DNA of 11,746 nt from CAYNNP01 sp964398215. Lineage in GTDB: Bacteria; Planctomycetota; Planctomycetia; Pirellulales; Pirellulaceae. Numbering within the stretch: the stretch's first letter is position 1; the number at the start of each line of letters is the position of its first letter. This document shows positions 1-6,957 of the stretch, piece by piece. The DNA lies in the NCBI GenBank assembly GCA_964398215.1, contig CAYNNP010000214.1, forward strand, positions 1 through 11,746, read 5' to 3'. A program made the translations under genes and the position numbers. The notes beneath the pieces are model-generated. The model made no database searches. It saw only the letters and a list, made by a program, of their open reading frames with translations, and was not told where the DNA came from.

Positions 1-218
1 GGCGATTTTTCCACGTAGGTCAACGCTTCACTCGCTTCATTGACAAATGACAGTTGACAATTGATCAATGACAATTTCTGGAACGCTTTCAGTTTCTCAC
101 CGACATGACGGTGGGGGAATAATTGTCATTTGTCATCGGTCAACTGTCATCTATCAATGAAGGGAGCGAATCCGCATTCCGCTTCGGGCTTTCAGTCAAG
201 GTACCAACGTTTGTCGCT
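1..218. other. Left-edge region without a recognisable gene
   Basis: I see no credible coding sequence here. The stretch holds two facing arrays of a 7-nt repeat (listed separately), a small CACCG/CGGTG hairpin at 98-113, and then about 60 bases leading into the stop codon of the leftward FG-GAP gene. Because that gene ends at 219, transcripts leaving it would run through the inverted arrays, which could fold and act as its 3' end. That role is inference; there is no classical GC-rich stem with a T tract. Confidence 0.6.
38..159. repeat. Mirrored heptanucleotide repeat arrays (inverted repeat of 39-nt arms)
   Basis: Positions 41-75 read as five consecutive 7-mers: TGACAAA, TGACAGT, TGACAAT, TGATCAA, TGACAAT. 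Positions 122-156 read as five 7-mers of the opposite strand: ATTGTCA, TTTGTCA, TCGGTCA, ACTGTCA, TCTATCA. The arms 38-76 and 121-159 are reverse complements of each other at 32 of 39 positions, with 44 bases between them holding a small hairpin (CACCG 98-102, CGGTG 109-113). So the element is both a short tandem repeat and a long dyad. Similar short tandemly repeated heptamers are known from cyanobacteria. Whether this copy is a mobile repeat, a protein-binding array or a transcript end is not shown by the sequence. Confidence 0.8.
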
Positions 219-1382
219 TTATCTTTCGTTAAAGAAGATAGTTAGGTTCTTGGTTTGTCGTGCCGCTGCCACGATATCGACTTTGCCATCGCCGTTCAGA
301 TCAGCGGCTTTGATGTCTTCCACGGCAACTTTCTCTGCCGAGATTTGATTTTCGTGCCACTTCGTGCCGTCGTCATCCAGCGGTGCAAAGAACTTGATGC
401 CCGGCACTCCTGGTTCGTTCATCGCGCGCCAGCCGACAACGATTTGGTCCGAACCGACGCCCAAGAAATCGGCGACCGCAATCGCGTGACCGTCTTTTAA
501 CGTTTCGCTCAAAACTTTGTTCAGCTGCCAGCGATCCCCTTTCTTTTTAGGCTGGGTGTAGACCGCTGACTTTTGACCATGCATCGGTTCGATCGTGACA
601 ATAAATCTTTTGCCGTTGGGAAGTCTGCCATCGCGAATCTCCCCAGCAAAGTCTTCAGTCAACTGAGTCGCTGTCCATTTGTCGCCGTTGTTGTCAAAGT
701 GCCAAACGCCTTCTTTGCCTGCCACAATTAGCTCTTCTTCGCTGTCTGTGTCCCAATTGACCGGATGAAAGTTGTGCGACAGATGCATGATCTCGCTAAT
801 AACAGAATGCTCCCATTCGTCGGCTGGATTCTCGGGACGTGTGTATTGCATCAGTCGCAATCCAGGCCCATCGCCATGGTCGCTGCCACGACCGCGAAGA
901 GGTTTGACGACCAGACGAAATTCGTTCTCTTTTGATTTGACCCAGTGCATCCGATGTGTGCTGGGGTCGTTGTAAAGCTTGATTGGTTTCCACGGCTGAG
1001 TCCGATCTTGGGGCGCGTCCAGATAGAAAACCGCTCCGTCTTTTCGGCTCTCTTTGTAGTTCCACTGACCACCGACCGCGATTTCGCATTTTCCATCACC
1101 ATCGATATCGCGAGCCGTCACGCAAACGTTGTCCCGCTTGGTCAGGTTGCTGGCGATCACGTGTTTGGTCCACTCAGGACTCTGATACCACTGAACCGTT
1201 TTCTTGTCGGCCAATACGATGTCGGTTTTTTTATCACCGTCAACGTCAACCAGTTGCAAACCGTATCCAATCTGAATTTTGTCGATTTCCACGGCCCGCC
1301 AACGGATACTGGGAGCTTCTTGCGACCAAGCGGGACCCATCAAGAGGGTGATGATGCAAACTGCAAAAGATGTTCTGCACAT
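219..1382 (-). CDS. Secreted FG-GAP/VCBS-repeat protein
   Basis: 387 residues beginning with a short Sec-type signal peptide (hydrophobic stretch 6-18, likely cleavage after about residue 20, AWS/QEA). The mature part is a run of beta-propeller-type FG-GAP/VCBS repeats, each marked by an acidic calcium-binding-like loop: DVDGDKKTD at 46-54, DIDGDGKCE at 92-100, a degenerate DTDSEEE at 211-217, a degenerate DFLGVGSDQ at 305-313, and DLNGDGKVD at 361-369. Loops of this kind (DxDxDG) bind Ca2+ in integrin-like propellers. No catalytic motif is visible, so a binding or scaffold role outside the cytoplasm is most likely. The ATG at 1382 is chosen because the signal peptide follows directly; no Shine-Dalgarno is visible. 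The gene is divergent from the PSCyt/PSD gene with 128 bp between starts, so the two may share a control region. Substrate unknown. Confidence 0.85.
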   Translation of the reverse strand: MCRTSFAVCIITLLMGPAWSQEAPSIRWRAVEIDKIQIGYGLQLVDVDGDKKTDIVLADKKTVQWYQSPEWTKHVIASNLTKRDNVCVTARDIDGDGKCEIAVGGQWNYKESRKDGAVFYLDAPQDRTQPWKPIKLYNDPSTHRMHWVKSKENEFRLVVKPLRGRGSDHGDGPGLRLMQYTRPENPADEWEHSVISEIMHLSHNFHPVNWDTDSEEELIVAGKEGVWHFDNNGDKWTATQLTEDFAGEIRDGRLPNGKRFIVTIEPMHGQKSAVYTQPKKKGDRWQLNKVLSETLKDGHAIAVADFLGVGSDQIVVGWRAMNEPGVPGIKFFAPLDDDGTKWHENQISAEKVAVEDIKAADLNGDGKVDIVAAARQTKNLTIFFNER

Positions 1383-1416
1383 GAGGGTTCTGTAAAAAGC
1401 GAGTAGGCCGGATTTT

Positions 1417-1429
1417 CTGTTGGCAACAG
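1417..1429. promoter_or_regulatory. 13-bp palindrome in the divergent promoter region (candidate operator)
   Basis: CTGTTG and CAACAG face each other around a single G in the middle of the 128-bp space between the divergent FG-GAP and PSCyt/PSD genes. A perfect 6+1+6 dyad in such a place is the form expected of a binding site for a dimeric regulator, but the sequence alone does not show binding and no regulator gene lies next to it. I found no convincing sigma-70 pair in this space; TACAAT at 1469-1474 is a -10-like word on the + strand without a good -35. Confidence 0.35.
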
Positions 1430-1510
1430 GATAACGGATAGGCGTACGTCGCGGCGCGGTGTGTCAGTTACAATGTTGTCGCTGACCACTTCCCATCTGA
1501 AAATCCAGCC

Positions 1511-3943
1511 ATGTTGCGTCTAATACTATCTGTGCTGCTCGCCGCGACCTTTGGCAGTTCGGTCGTCCACGCTCAGAACAAGCCGTTGGACAAAACACTC
1601 CAGCCGTTCTTTGGCAAATATTGCAACGATTGCCATGGCGACGGCGCTGACGAAGGCGGCTTGGAACTGGGCGTACTGTCACCGGATTTAGCAAACCCAG
1701 CCAATTTCGCAAGCTGGCAGCGAATCTTCGACCGCGTTCGCACCCGCGAAATGCCTCCACAAGACGCCGGGCGTGTGACCGATCCGCACCACCAAGCATT
1801 CCAAAAAATCCTGGGCAGCGCTTTACACCAAGCCCACCAAAAATCAAAAGGCACGGTCTATCGAAGACTGAATCGACGGGAATACGAAAATACCTTAAAC
1901 GACTTGTTCGGCACAAACCTGGACCTGGAAAGTTTGCTGCCCGAAGATGGGCGATCGCACGAGTTTGACAATGTTGGCGAATCACTGAATGTATCCGACG
2001 TGCAAATGCGACGGTATTTGGAAGCCATCGATTCTGTATTGGACGCATCGATTGCCCGCACAACCAGTCCCGTCAAACCAACCACCAAAAAAGCGAACTA
2101 CGCGGAGACACGAGAAGGTGAAAAGCACGTTGGCACGGCGTGGAAGTTAGCAGAAGACGGTGCGGTCGTATTCTTTCGAGAGCTGGGGTATCCCACCGGA
2201 ATGCTGCGGACCGCCGATGCTCGTAAGGCCGGGCGATACAAGATCCGAATCACAGGTTACGCCTACCAGTCCGATAGGCCGATCACATTCGCGGTCGGTG
2301 CGACAACCTTTCAACGCGGGGTCGAAAAACCGACGTTCGGCTATCGATCGCTTCCACCGGGCAAGCCGACGACGATCGAACTGACCGCCTGGATGGAAGA
2401 TCGGTTCATGGTTGATATCACGCCATGGGGAATTTCAGACGACAACTACGAAATCAAAAAAAATGGAATCGACAACTACACCGGCCCAGGGCTCGCGATC
2501 AATGAAGTCGAATTGATCGGGCCGCTGGTAGATGAATTTCCAAGTCGAGGGCATCGGCTCCTGTTTGATGGACTGCGACGCAGCGAGATCGAACCAAGTA
2601 ACCCGAACCAAAAAAGCAAGTCCTGGTATGTGCCGAAATTTGAACTTGATGTCGGTAGCAAAGGCGACGGGGACAACAAAATCGCTCTCGTTCTTCAGCG
2701 GGTTTCTACTGCCGCCTTTCGCCGGACAACTCAGCGCCAAGAAATTGATCGTTACCTAAAACTGTTTCATTCGCAAATCGAACTGGGGGCAACCAACGAA
2801 GCGGCGTTGCGGACAGCCGTGGCAGCAATCTTCTGCTCGCCAGATTTTTTGTACTTGCAAGAAGGCGATGGATGGTTGGACGATTTTGCACTGGCGGCAC
2901 GCTTGTCGTACTTTCTAAATCGAACAATTCCCGACGCCGAGCTATTGCGTGCAGCGTCCGCTGGCAAATTAACCAAAGATCCCCAAGAGATCTTGAAACA
3001 AACCGCTCGTTTGCTTGACGATGATCGAAGCGAGCGGTTCATTATCGATTTCACGGACGCTTGGTTGAATCTGCGTGACATCGAATTCACCAGCCCCGAC
3101 AAAAATCTCTATCCAGAATTTGATCGCTTCCTGAAATATTCAATGCTGCAAGAAACGCGGGCCTTCTTTCGCGAACTGGTCAAGCAAAACTTGGGTGTTC
3201 GCAACTTGGTGAAGTCAGATTTTGCGATGCTCAACGAGCGACTTGTCAATCATTACGGTGTCGACGCAGTGGCCGGCCCGAATGTAAAACGCGTCGCACT
3301 ACCTGCTGATAGTGTGCGTGGTGGACTGCTCAGTCAAGCGAGCATTTTGAAGGTTTCCGCTAACGGAACAAACACGTCCCCGGTGATGCGTGGTGTCTGG
3401 GTGCTTGAGAGAATCCTGGGTCAAACGCTGGCACCTCCGCCTGCTGGTATCGCAGGAGTCGAACCCGACATCCGCGGCGCGTCGACCATTCGTGAGTTAC
3501 TTGCCAAGCACCGAAACGTGGATAGCTGTCGCAGCTGTCATCAAATGATCGATCCTCCGGGGTTCGCACTGGAGAGTTTCAATCCGATCGGCGGTTGGCG
3601 TGATCGGTTTCGCAGTTTGGGCGACGGAGAAAAAGTCATCAAGACAATCCGTGGTCGAAAAGTCCGCTACAAGCTGGGCCCCGAAGTGGATGCGAGTGGT
3701 GAAATGAGCGGAGGCAAAAAGTTTGGTGGCTTTACACAATTTCGCGATATGCTGGCGGAAAACGAAGGTGCCTTAGCCAAAACGTTAGCGACAAAGTTAC
3801 TGACGTTTGCGACCGGACGCGAAATGGGATTTTCCGATCGTGTTGAAATCGAACGGATCGTCACAGCGTCGAAGGCGAACGGATATGGCGTACGTGGATT
3901 AATCGAACAGGTCGTCACCAGCGAACTGTTTAGAAAGAAATAA
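1511..3943 (+). CDS. PSCyt/PSD multidomain secreted cytochrome-like protein (DUF1592/DUF1588 family)
   Basis: 810 residues. A Sec signal peptide spans about 1-21 (VVHA/QNK). Then, in order: a PSCyt1-like haem segment with CNDCH at 38-42 and a possible axial Met in MPPQ at 81-84; a DUF1587 (PSD3) segment with RLNRREYENTLNDLFG at 119-134; a beta-rich insert at about 195-345 that may be a carbohydrate-binding-like domain; a DUF1595 (PSD5) segment at about 392-452; DUF1592 (PSD4) at about 456-583; DUF1588 (PSCyt3) at about 597-700 with a second haem motif CRSCHQ at 673-678; and DUF1585 (PSD2) at about 735-808. The order matches the full-length planctomycete architecture, so the gene looks intact. 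Two CxxCH motifs indicate covalent haem c attached outside the cytoplasm, hence electron transfer or redox catalysis; the substrate is unknown in the family. It is followed after 4 nt by the DUF1552 gene. Domain borders are from memory of the families, not a search. Confidence 0.93.
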   Translation: MLRLILSVLLAATFGSSVVHAQNKPLDKTLQPFFGKYCNDCHGDGADEGGLELGVLSPDLANPANFASWQRIFDRVRTREMPPQDAGRVTDPHHQAFQKILGSALHQAHQKSKGTVYRRLNRREYENTLNDLFGTNLDLESLLPEDGRSHEFDNVGESLNVSDVQMRRYLEAIDSVLDASIARTTSPVKPTTKKANYAETREGEKHVGTAWKLAEDGAVVFFRELGYPTGMLRTADARKAGRYKIRITGYAYQSDRPITFAVGATTFQRGVEKPTFGYRSLPPGKPTTIELTAWMEDRFMVDITPWGISDDNYEIKKNGIDNYTGPGLAINEVELIGPLVDEFPSRGHRLLFDGLRRSEIEPSNPNQKSKSWYVPKFELDVGSKGDGDNKIALVLQRVSTAAFRRTTQRQEIDRYLKLFHSQIELGATNEAALRTAVAAIFCSPDFLYLQEGDGWLDDFALAARLSYFLNRTIPDAELLRAASAGKLTKDPQEILKQTARLLDDDRSERFIIDFTDAWLNLRDIEFTSPDKNLYPEFDRFLKYSMLQETRAFFRELVKQNLGVRNLVKSDFAMLNERLVNHYGVDAVAGPNVKRVALPADSVRGGLLSQASILKVSANGTNTSPVMRGVWVLERILGQTLAPPPAGIAGVEPDIRGASTIRELLAKHRNVDSCRSCHQMIDPPGFALESFNPIGGWRDRFRSLGDGEKVIKTIRGRKVRYKLGPEVDASGEMSGGKKFGGFTQFRDMLAENEGALAKTLATKLLTFATGREMGFSDRVEIERIVTASKANGYGVRGLIEQVVTSELFRKK

Positions 3944-3947
3944 GCAC

Positions 3948-5279
3948 ATGCAACCAACAAGCAGAAAACCAGTGGCCAAGATCATCAACCGAAAGCCAAT
4001 CGACCGCCGTAAATTCCTGCAAGGAAGCGGCGCTGCGGTGATTGCACTTCCGTTTTTGGAAGCGATGGGGCCGTCACTTGGGCAGCGAGTTTTGGCCGCC
4101 CAGCCAATCGCCCCTTCGCCGAAGCGATTTGTGGCGATGTGCGCGACGTTGGGATTTCACACGCCTTTCTTGTTTCCCCAAACAACCGGCACTGATTTTG
4201 AACTGTCGCCCTATCTGGCCAAGCTGAAAGATCACCGCGATCAATTGACCATTTTGTCTGGACTTTCGCATCCTAACCAGCAAGGCAACAACGGACACGC
4301 ATCCGAGATGACTTGGTTGACGTCCGCCCAACGTCCAGGATTGGCCGGATTTCGAAACACGATTTCGTTAGACCAAACGATCGCAAACCAAATCGGAACC
4401 AAGACGCGTTATCCGTATTTGGCTTTGTCTACCAGCGGCCGCAGTATGTCTTGGACTTCCAACGGCGTCGAAATCCCAGGCATGTCGTCACCCGCAAAAC
4501 TCTTCAAGGCTCTGTTTGTGGACGGATCCGAACAAGAAGTCAAAGATGAAATGACATCGATCAAACGCGGACGCAGCATTTTGGATACCGTCAGCGACCG
4601 CGCAAAAGAACTAGAGCAATCGCTTGGGCAACGCGATCAACACAAAATCGATGAATACTTGACCGCAGTACGTGAATTGGAAAAGCGATTGCAACAGTCT
4701 CAAGGCTGGGTCACAAAACCCAAACCAAAAGTGGACGTGGAAACACCGCGAGACGTGGCCGATAAAGCAGACACGATTGCTAAACAAAGGTTGCTTTATG
4801 ATTTAATCGTGCTTGCGTTGCAAACCGATTCAACGCGAACGGTGACCTATCAAATCAGCGGCATGAACCAAGTGCCAAAGATCCAAGGAGTCAGCAGCGA
4901 TTGGCATGGCCTTTCGCATCACGGAAAAGATCCAGCCAAGATCGAAGAACTGAAAGTGATCGAAGAAGCAGAGTTTATTGTGTTCAACGAATTTCTGTCC
5001 AAGCTTCGTGAGATCAAGGAGAACGGAAAGAGCTTGCTGGATCACACCGCGGTACTTTTCGGATCCAACCTTGGCAACGCAAGCGCGCACGACTGGCGAA
5101 ACCTACCAATCCTAGTTGCAGGAGGAGGATTCAAACATGGTGGTTACGTGGCGCATGACCAAAGTGAAAATACGCCTCTTGCAAACCTATTCGTCTCCAT
5201 GGCCCAACGGATGGGAGTCGAGATCGATCAGTTCGGCAGCAGCACCGCCGCAGGCGTTCGAGGGCTCGCGATGGCATGA
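3948..5279 (+). CDS. Tat-secreted DUF1552 (HXXSHH) family protein
   Basis: 443 residues. The N terminus has a twin-arginine signal: DRRKFLQGSGAA at 19-30, followed by a moderately hydrophobic segment and a likely cleavage near residues 50-51. Tat export implies folding, and perhaps cofactor loading, before export. The family's name-giving motif HxxSHH is present as HGLSHH at 320-325, preceded by a conserved-looking SSDW. A helical, charged stretch lies at about 205-255. The C-terminal part has LFGSNLGNAS at 370-379 and AGGGFKHGG at 391-399, typical for the family as I remember it. No biochemical function is established that I know of. The start lies 4 nt after the stop of the PSCyt/PSD gene, so the pair is almost certainly co-transcribed and perhaps translationally coupled, which argues that both proteins act in one extracytoplasmic process. 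Length is normal for the family. Confidence 0.93.
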   Translation: MQPTSRKPVAKIINRKPIDRRKFLQGSGAAVIALPFLEAMGPSLGQRVLAAQPIAPSPKRFVAMCATLGFHTPFLFPQTTGTDFELSPYLAKLKDHRDQLTILSGLSHPNQQGNNGHASEMTWLTSAQRPGLAGFRNTISLDQTIANQIGTKTRYPYLALSTSGRSMSWTSNGVEIPGMSSPAKLFKALFVDGSEQEVKDEMTSIKRGRSILDTVSDRAKELEQSLGQRDQHKIDEYLTAVRELEKRLQQSQGWVTKPKPKVDVETPRDVADKADTIAKQRLLYDLIVLALQTDSTRTVTYQISGMNQVPKIQGVSSDWHGLSHHGKDPAKIEELKVIEEAEFIVFNEFLSKLREIKENGKSLLDHTAVLFGSNLGNASAHDWRNLPILVAGGGFKHGGYVAHDQSENTPLANLFVSMAQRMGVEIDQFGSSTAAGVRGLAMA

Positions 5280-5509
5280 CGTTGAATCGTCAAGCGTCGC
5301 AAAGATGGCAGCCGCTCGCGAAATCCCAATGGGATTTTGGTGCTCGGCGGCAAATCCAGTATGCGTAGTAATTGGTGATCCATCAAAGGTGTCACATCAA
5401 CGCCACGACCTTTGGTTTTATGTGGTCTGCCGAAAGTCTGACGACCGGCTACGAGGCTTAAGTGCTCACGGTTATTTGTAGTTCTGACTTAGCGTGAACC
5501 CGCACGCGG
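5280..5509. other. Convergent intergenic region, no gene
   Basis: No credible coding sequence was found between the DUF1552 stop and the stop of the leftward small gene. It holds a short dyad at 5321-5337 (AAATCC, loop CCAAT-like, GGATTT; 6-bp stem without a T tract) and a larger hairpin at its right end (5484-5513, listed separately). One of these probably ends transcription of the rightward operon, but neither is a textbook intrinsic terminator. Confidence 0.5.
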
Positions 5510-5513
5510 TCAG
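5484..5513. terminator. Candidate terminator hairpin at the end of the leftward small gene
   Basis: CTGAC (5484-5488) pairs with GTCAG (5509-5513) and GCGTG (5492-5496) pairs with CACGC (5503-5507) around the loop AACCCG; the two stems are separated by a 3-nt/1-nt internal loop. The hairpin covers the TGA of the leftward gene (5510-5512). It lies between two convergent transcription units, where a shared terminator would be expected. There is no T tract on either side, so a factor-dependent or structural 3' end is as likely as intrinsic termination. Confidence 0.35.
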
Positions 5514-5830
5514 TTGTTGTCATCGCACACTTTGACAAAGTTCTCAAAGGCTTTCAGAAGACCGAGGTAGTCGTCATAGGATTCCCAAGCTTTGAAATTG
5601 CTTTTGAATTTTGCAAGCCAGTCTTCAGCCTCGGCAACTTTGGGTGTTCCGCGAATCAAATCCTCCTTGTTCAGGCGATCAAACACCAACATCAAATACT
5701 GGATATCAAAAATGAACACCATGTCTTCAGGGTTGAAGGCGTCATGGTGAGATGCTGCTGCCCTGAGTTGCTTTGAAAGCGCTTTGGAAAATTCACTCTT
5801 ACAGTCGAATCGCTGGTCACCAAAATTCAT
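5510..5830 (-). CDS. Small acidic hypothetical protein
   Basis: 106 residues, not recognised. The composition looks like a real cytoplasmic protein: no signal peptide, no membrane segment, many acidic residues (paired as ED, DD, KED, EAED) and eleven phenylalanines, with a heptad-like spread of hydrophobic residues that suggests an all-helical fold (for example IFDIQYLMLVFDRL at 40-53 and DWLAKFKSNFKAWESY at 70-85). ATG at 5830 is the first start; a weak AGAG lies just upstream. It follows the ZIP transporter on the same strand after 157 bp, so it may have its own promoter. Short all-helical acidic proteins of this sort include immunity or adaptor proteins, but nothing in the neighbourhood (no toxin or polymorphic-toxin gene) supports that. 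Reality of the gene is likely; function is unknown. Confidence 0.6.
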   Translation of the reverse strand: MNFGDQRFDCKSEFSKALSKQLRAAASHHDAFNPEDMVFIFDIQYLMLVFDRLNKEDLIRGTPKVAEAEDWLAKFKSNFKAWESYDDYLGLLKAFENFVKVCDDNN

Positions 5831-5987
5831 CTTGCTCTACCAAATCTCGAGGTTCGCAGCCGACGTTGTGATTTTTCTAGAAGCTTCTTTCTGTGAATGC
5901 CATGCCGCTTACAAAAAAACTCACACTGCTGTCTACAACGTCATTAATCGTTGGCTACAGCTCAAGTTCACTTCAAAACTATTTTCA

Positions 5988-6878
5988 TCATTGACCGTCT
6001 GGAACACTTGAGTCCAATGGAATTTGGCTCTTTTGGTGAACGCTTGGCTGTGTGGGAGTTCGAGCCGCGTGGTCGTGTCCGGGCAGATTTTCGATGACAA
6101 CCGCAATCGCGATCCCCAGCAAGAATACGGCGGTTAACTTGTCTCGATCGTGATCGTGAAAAGCTACTTCTGGTAACAGGTCGCCCAACGCGATTCCAAT
6201 GAAGAAGCCAGCGGAAACTGCCAACCCCCAACCCAAGAAAGCTTGCCCGCCGAATTGCGTTGCTCCAAAATAAAACGCTAGAGCGCCAATCGGACATGCA
6301 AGTGAAAATCCTGCGTTCACAAGGTTTTGAGCATTGCGCGACCACCCCTGCTTTTTCATTACGGATGTGATCGCAAAGGCATCGAGCGGCTTGTGAAGCC
6401 AAACTGCAAGGAACGTTCCGATGCCAGCGAGCCCCGCGATCGAACCATGGTCCGCCATCACGCTACTTGCCAATGCAACGCCATCAACCACCGTATGCAG
6501 CCCCAGTCCAAATAACAGGCCGGCCCAACTGATACCTTTGCCGTGTTCGTCGTTGTGGTGATGCGGATGATCGCACGTATGTTCGTGATCAGATTCAATC
6601 TCAGTGTGATCATGAGTGTGGAACAAGCGTATCAATAGGAACATGATCGTTAATCCGATCAAAGTCCCAGCACCGACTTGGGCGTGTGAACCAAGCACCG
6701 AACCGGCGTGCGGCATCAGATGCAACAAGGCAATTCCAAGCATCAAGCCGCCAACCCCGCTGAGCAACAATTGTGTGCGCAGGTGGGTCATTTTCAGGAT
6801 CGTTGACAACCGCCCACCCATAAGCGAGGCGGCAACAATCAACACGCAGTAGATGATCAAGATGGCAATGGGGCTCAT
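5988..6878 (-). CDS. ZIP-family divalent metal transporter
   Basis: 296 residues, about eight hydrophobic segments. Features of the ZIP (zinc/iron permease) family: HLMPHA at 53-58 (family form HLLPEA); a histidine/acid-rich cytoplasmic-type loop at 87-112 (HTHDHTEIESDHEHTCDH followed by HHHN) between the third and fourth segments, the usual metal-binding loop; HTVVDG at 128-133 in segment IV, corresponding to the canonical HNxxDG; WLHKPLDAFAI at 160-170 in segment V, where H162 and D166 hold the spacing of the canonical His and Glu; and GDLLPEVAF at 232-240. The Asn-to-Thr and Glu-to-Asp changes at the likely metal site could change metal preference. The tail after about 266 is short, hydrophilic and probably disordered. 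Role: uptake of Zn2+ or a related divalent metal across the inner membrane. ATG 6878 starts directly at the first membrane segment; no clear Shine-Dalgarno. tadA lies 79 bp upstream on the same strand. Confidence 0.92.
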   Translation of the reverse strand: MSPIAILIIYCVLIVAASLMGGRLSTILKMTHLRTQLLLSGVGGLMLGIALLHLMPHAGSVLGSHAQVGAGTLIGLTIMFLLIRLFHTHDHTEIESDHEHTCDHPHHHNDEHGKGISWAGLLFGLGLHTVVDGVALASSVMADHGSIAGLAGIGTFLAVWLHKPLDAFAITSVMKKQGWSRNAQNLVNAGFSLACPIGALAFYFGATQFGGQAFLGWGLAVSAGFFIGIALGDLLPEVAFHDHDRDKLTAVFLLGIAIAVVIENLPGHDHAARTPTQPSVHQKSQIPLDSSVPDGQ

Positions 6879-6957
6879 GCCGTGAAAGATAAGCTACCGC
6901 GAAAGTCTTGGCTAGTTCCCGCAACGACATTGAAGCAGACCTAGAATCCAGGCAGGC

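Noticed and set aside
41..156. Possible CRISPR-like array
   Set aside because: Units are 7 nt, contiguous and without spacers, and the two arrays face each other; no cas gene is present.
945..1406. Open frame of 153 codons on the + strand opposite the FG-GAP gene
   Set aside because: It lies antisense to a gene with clear repeat motifs and signal peptide and shows no recognisable domain of its own.
1464..2063. Open frame of 199 codons on the - strand opposite the start of the PSCyt/PSD gene
   Set aside because: Its product is rich in Arg, Cys and Pro as expected of an antisense shadow, and the + strand product has a haem motif and signal peptide at the same place.
5116..5481. Open frame of 121 codons on the + strand running from the end of the DUF1552 gene into the intergenic region
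   Set aside because: About half overlaps the DUF1552 coding end in another frame and the remainder has no domain-like composition. The GGAGGAGG-like stretch before it falls in codons for the Gly-rich family motif.
5784..6011. Open frame of 75 codons on the + strand spanning 5831-5987
   Set aside because: Starts and ends inside opposite-strand genes, has no ribosome site and no recognisable motif.
5968..6402. Open frame of 144 codons on the - strand within the ZIP gene
   Set aside because: Arg/Ser-rich shadow in another frame of a well-supported membrane protein.
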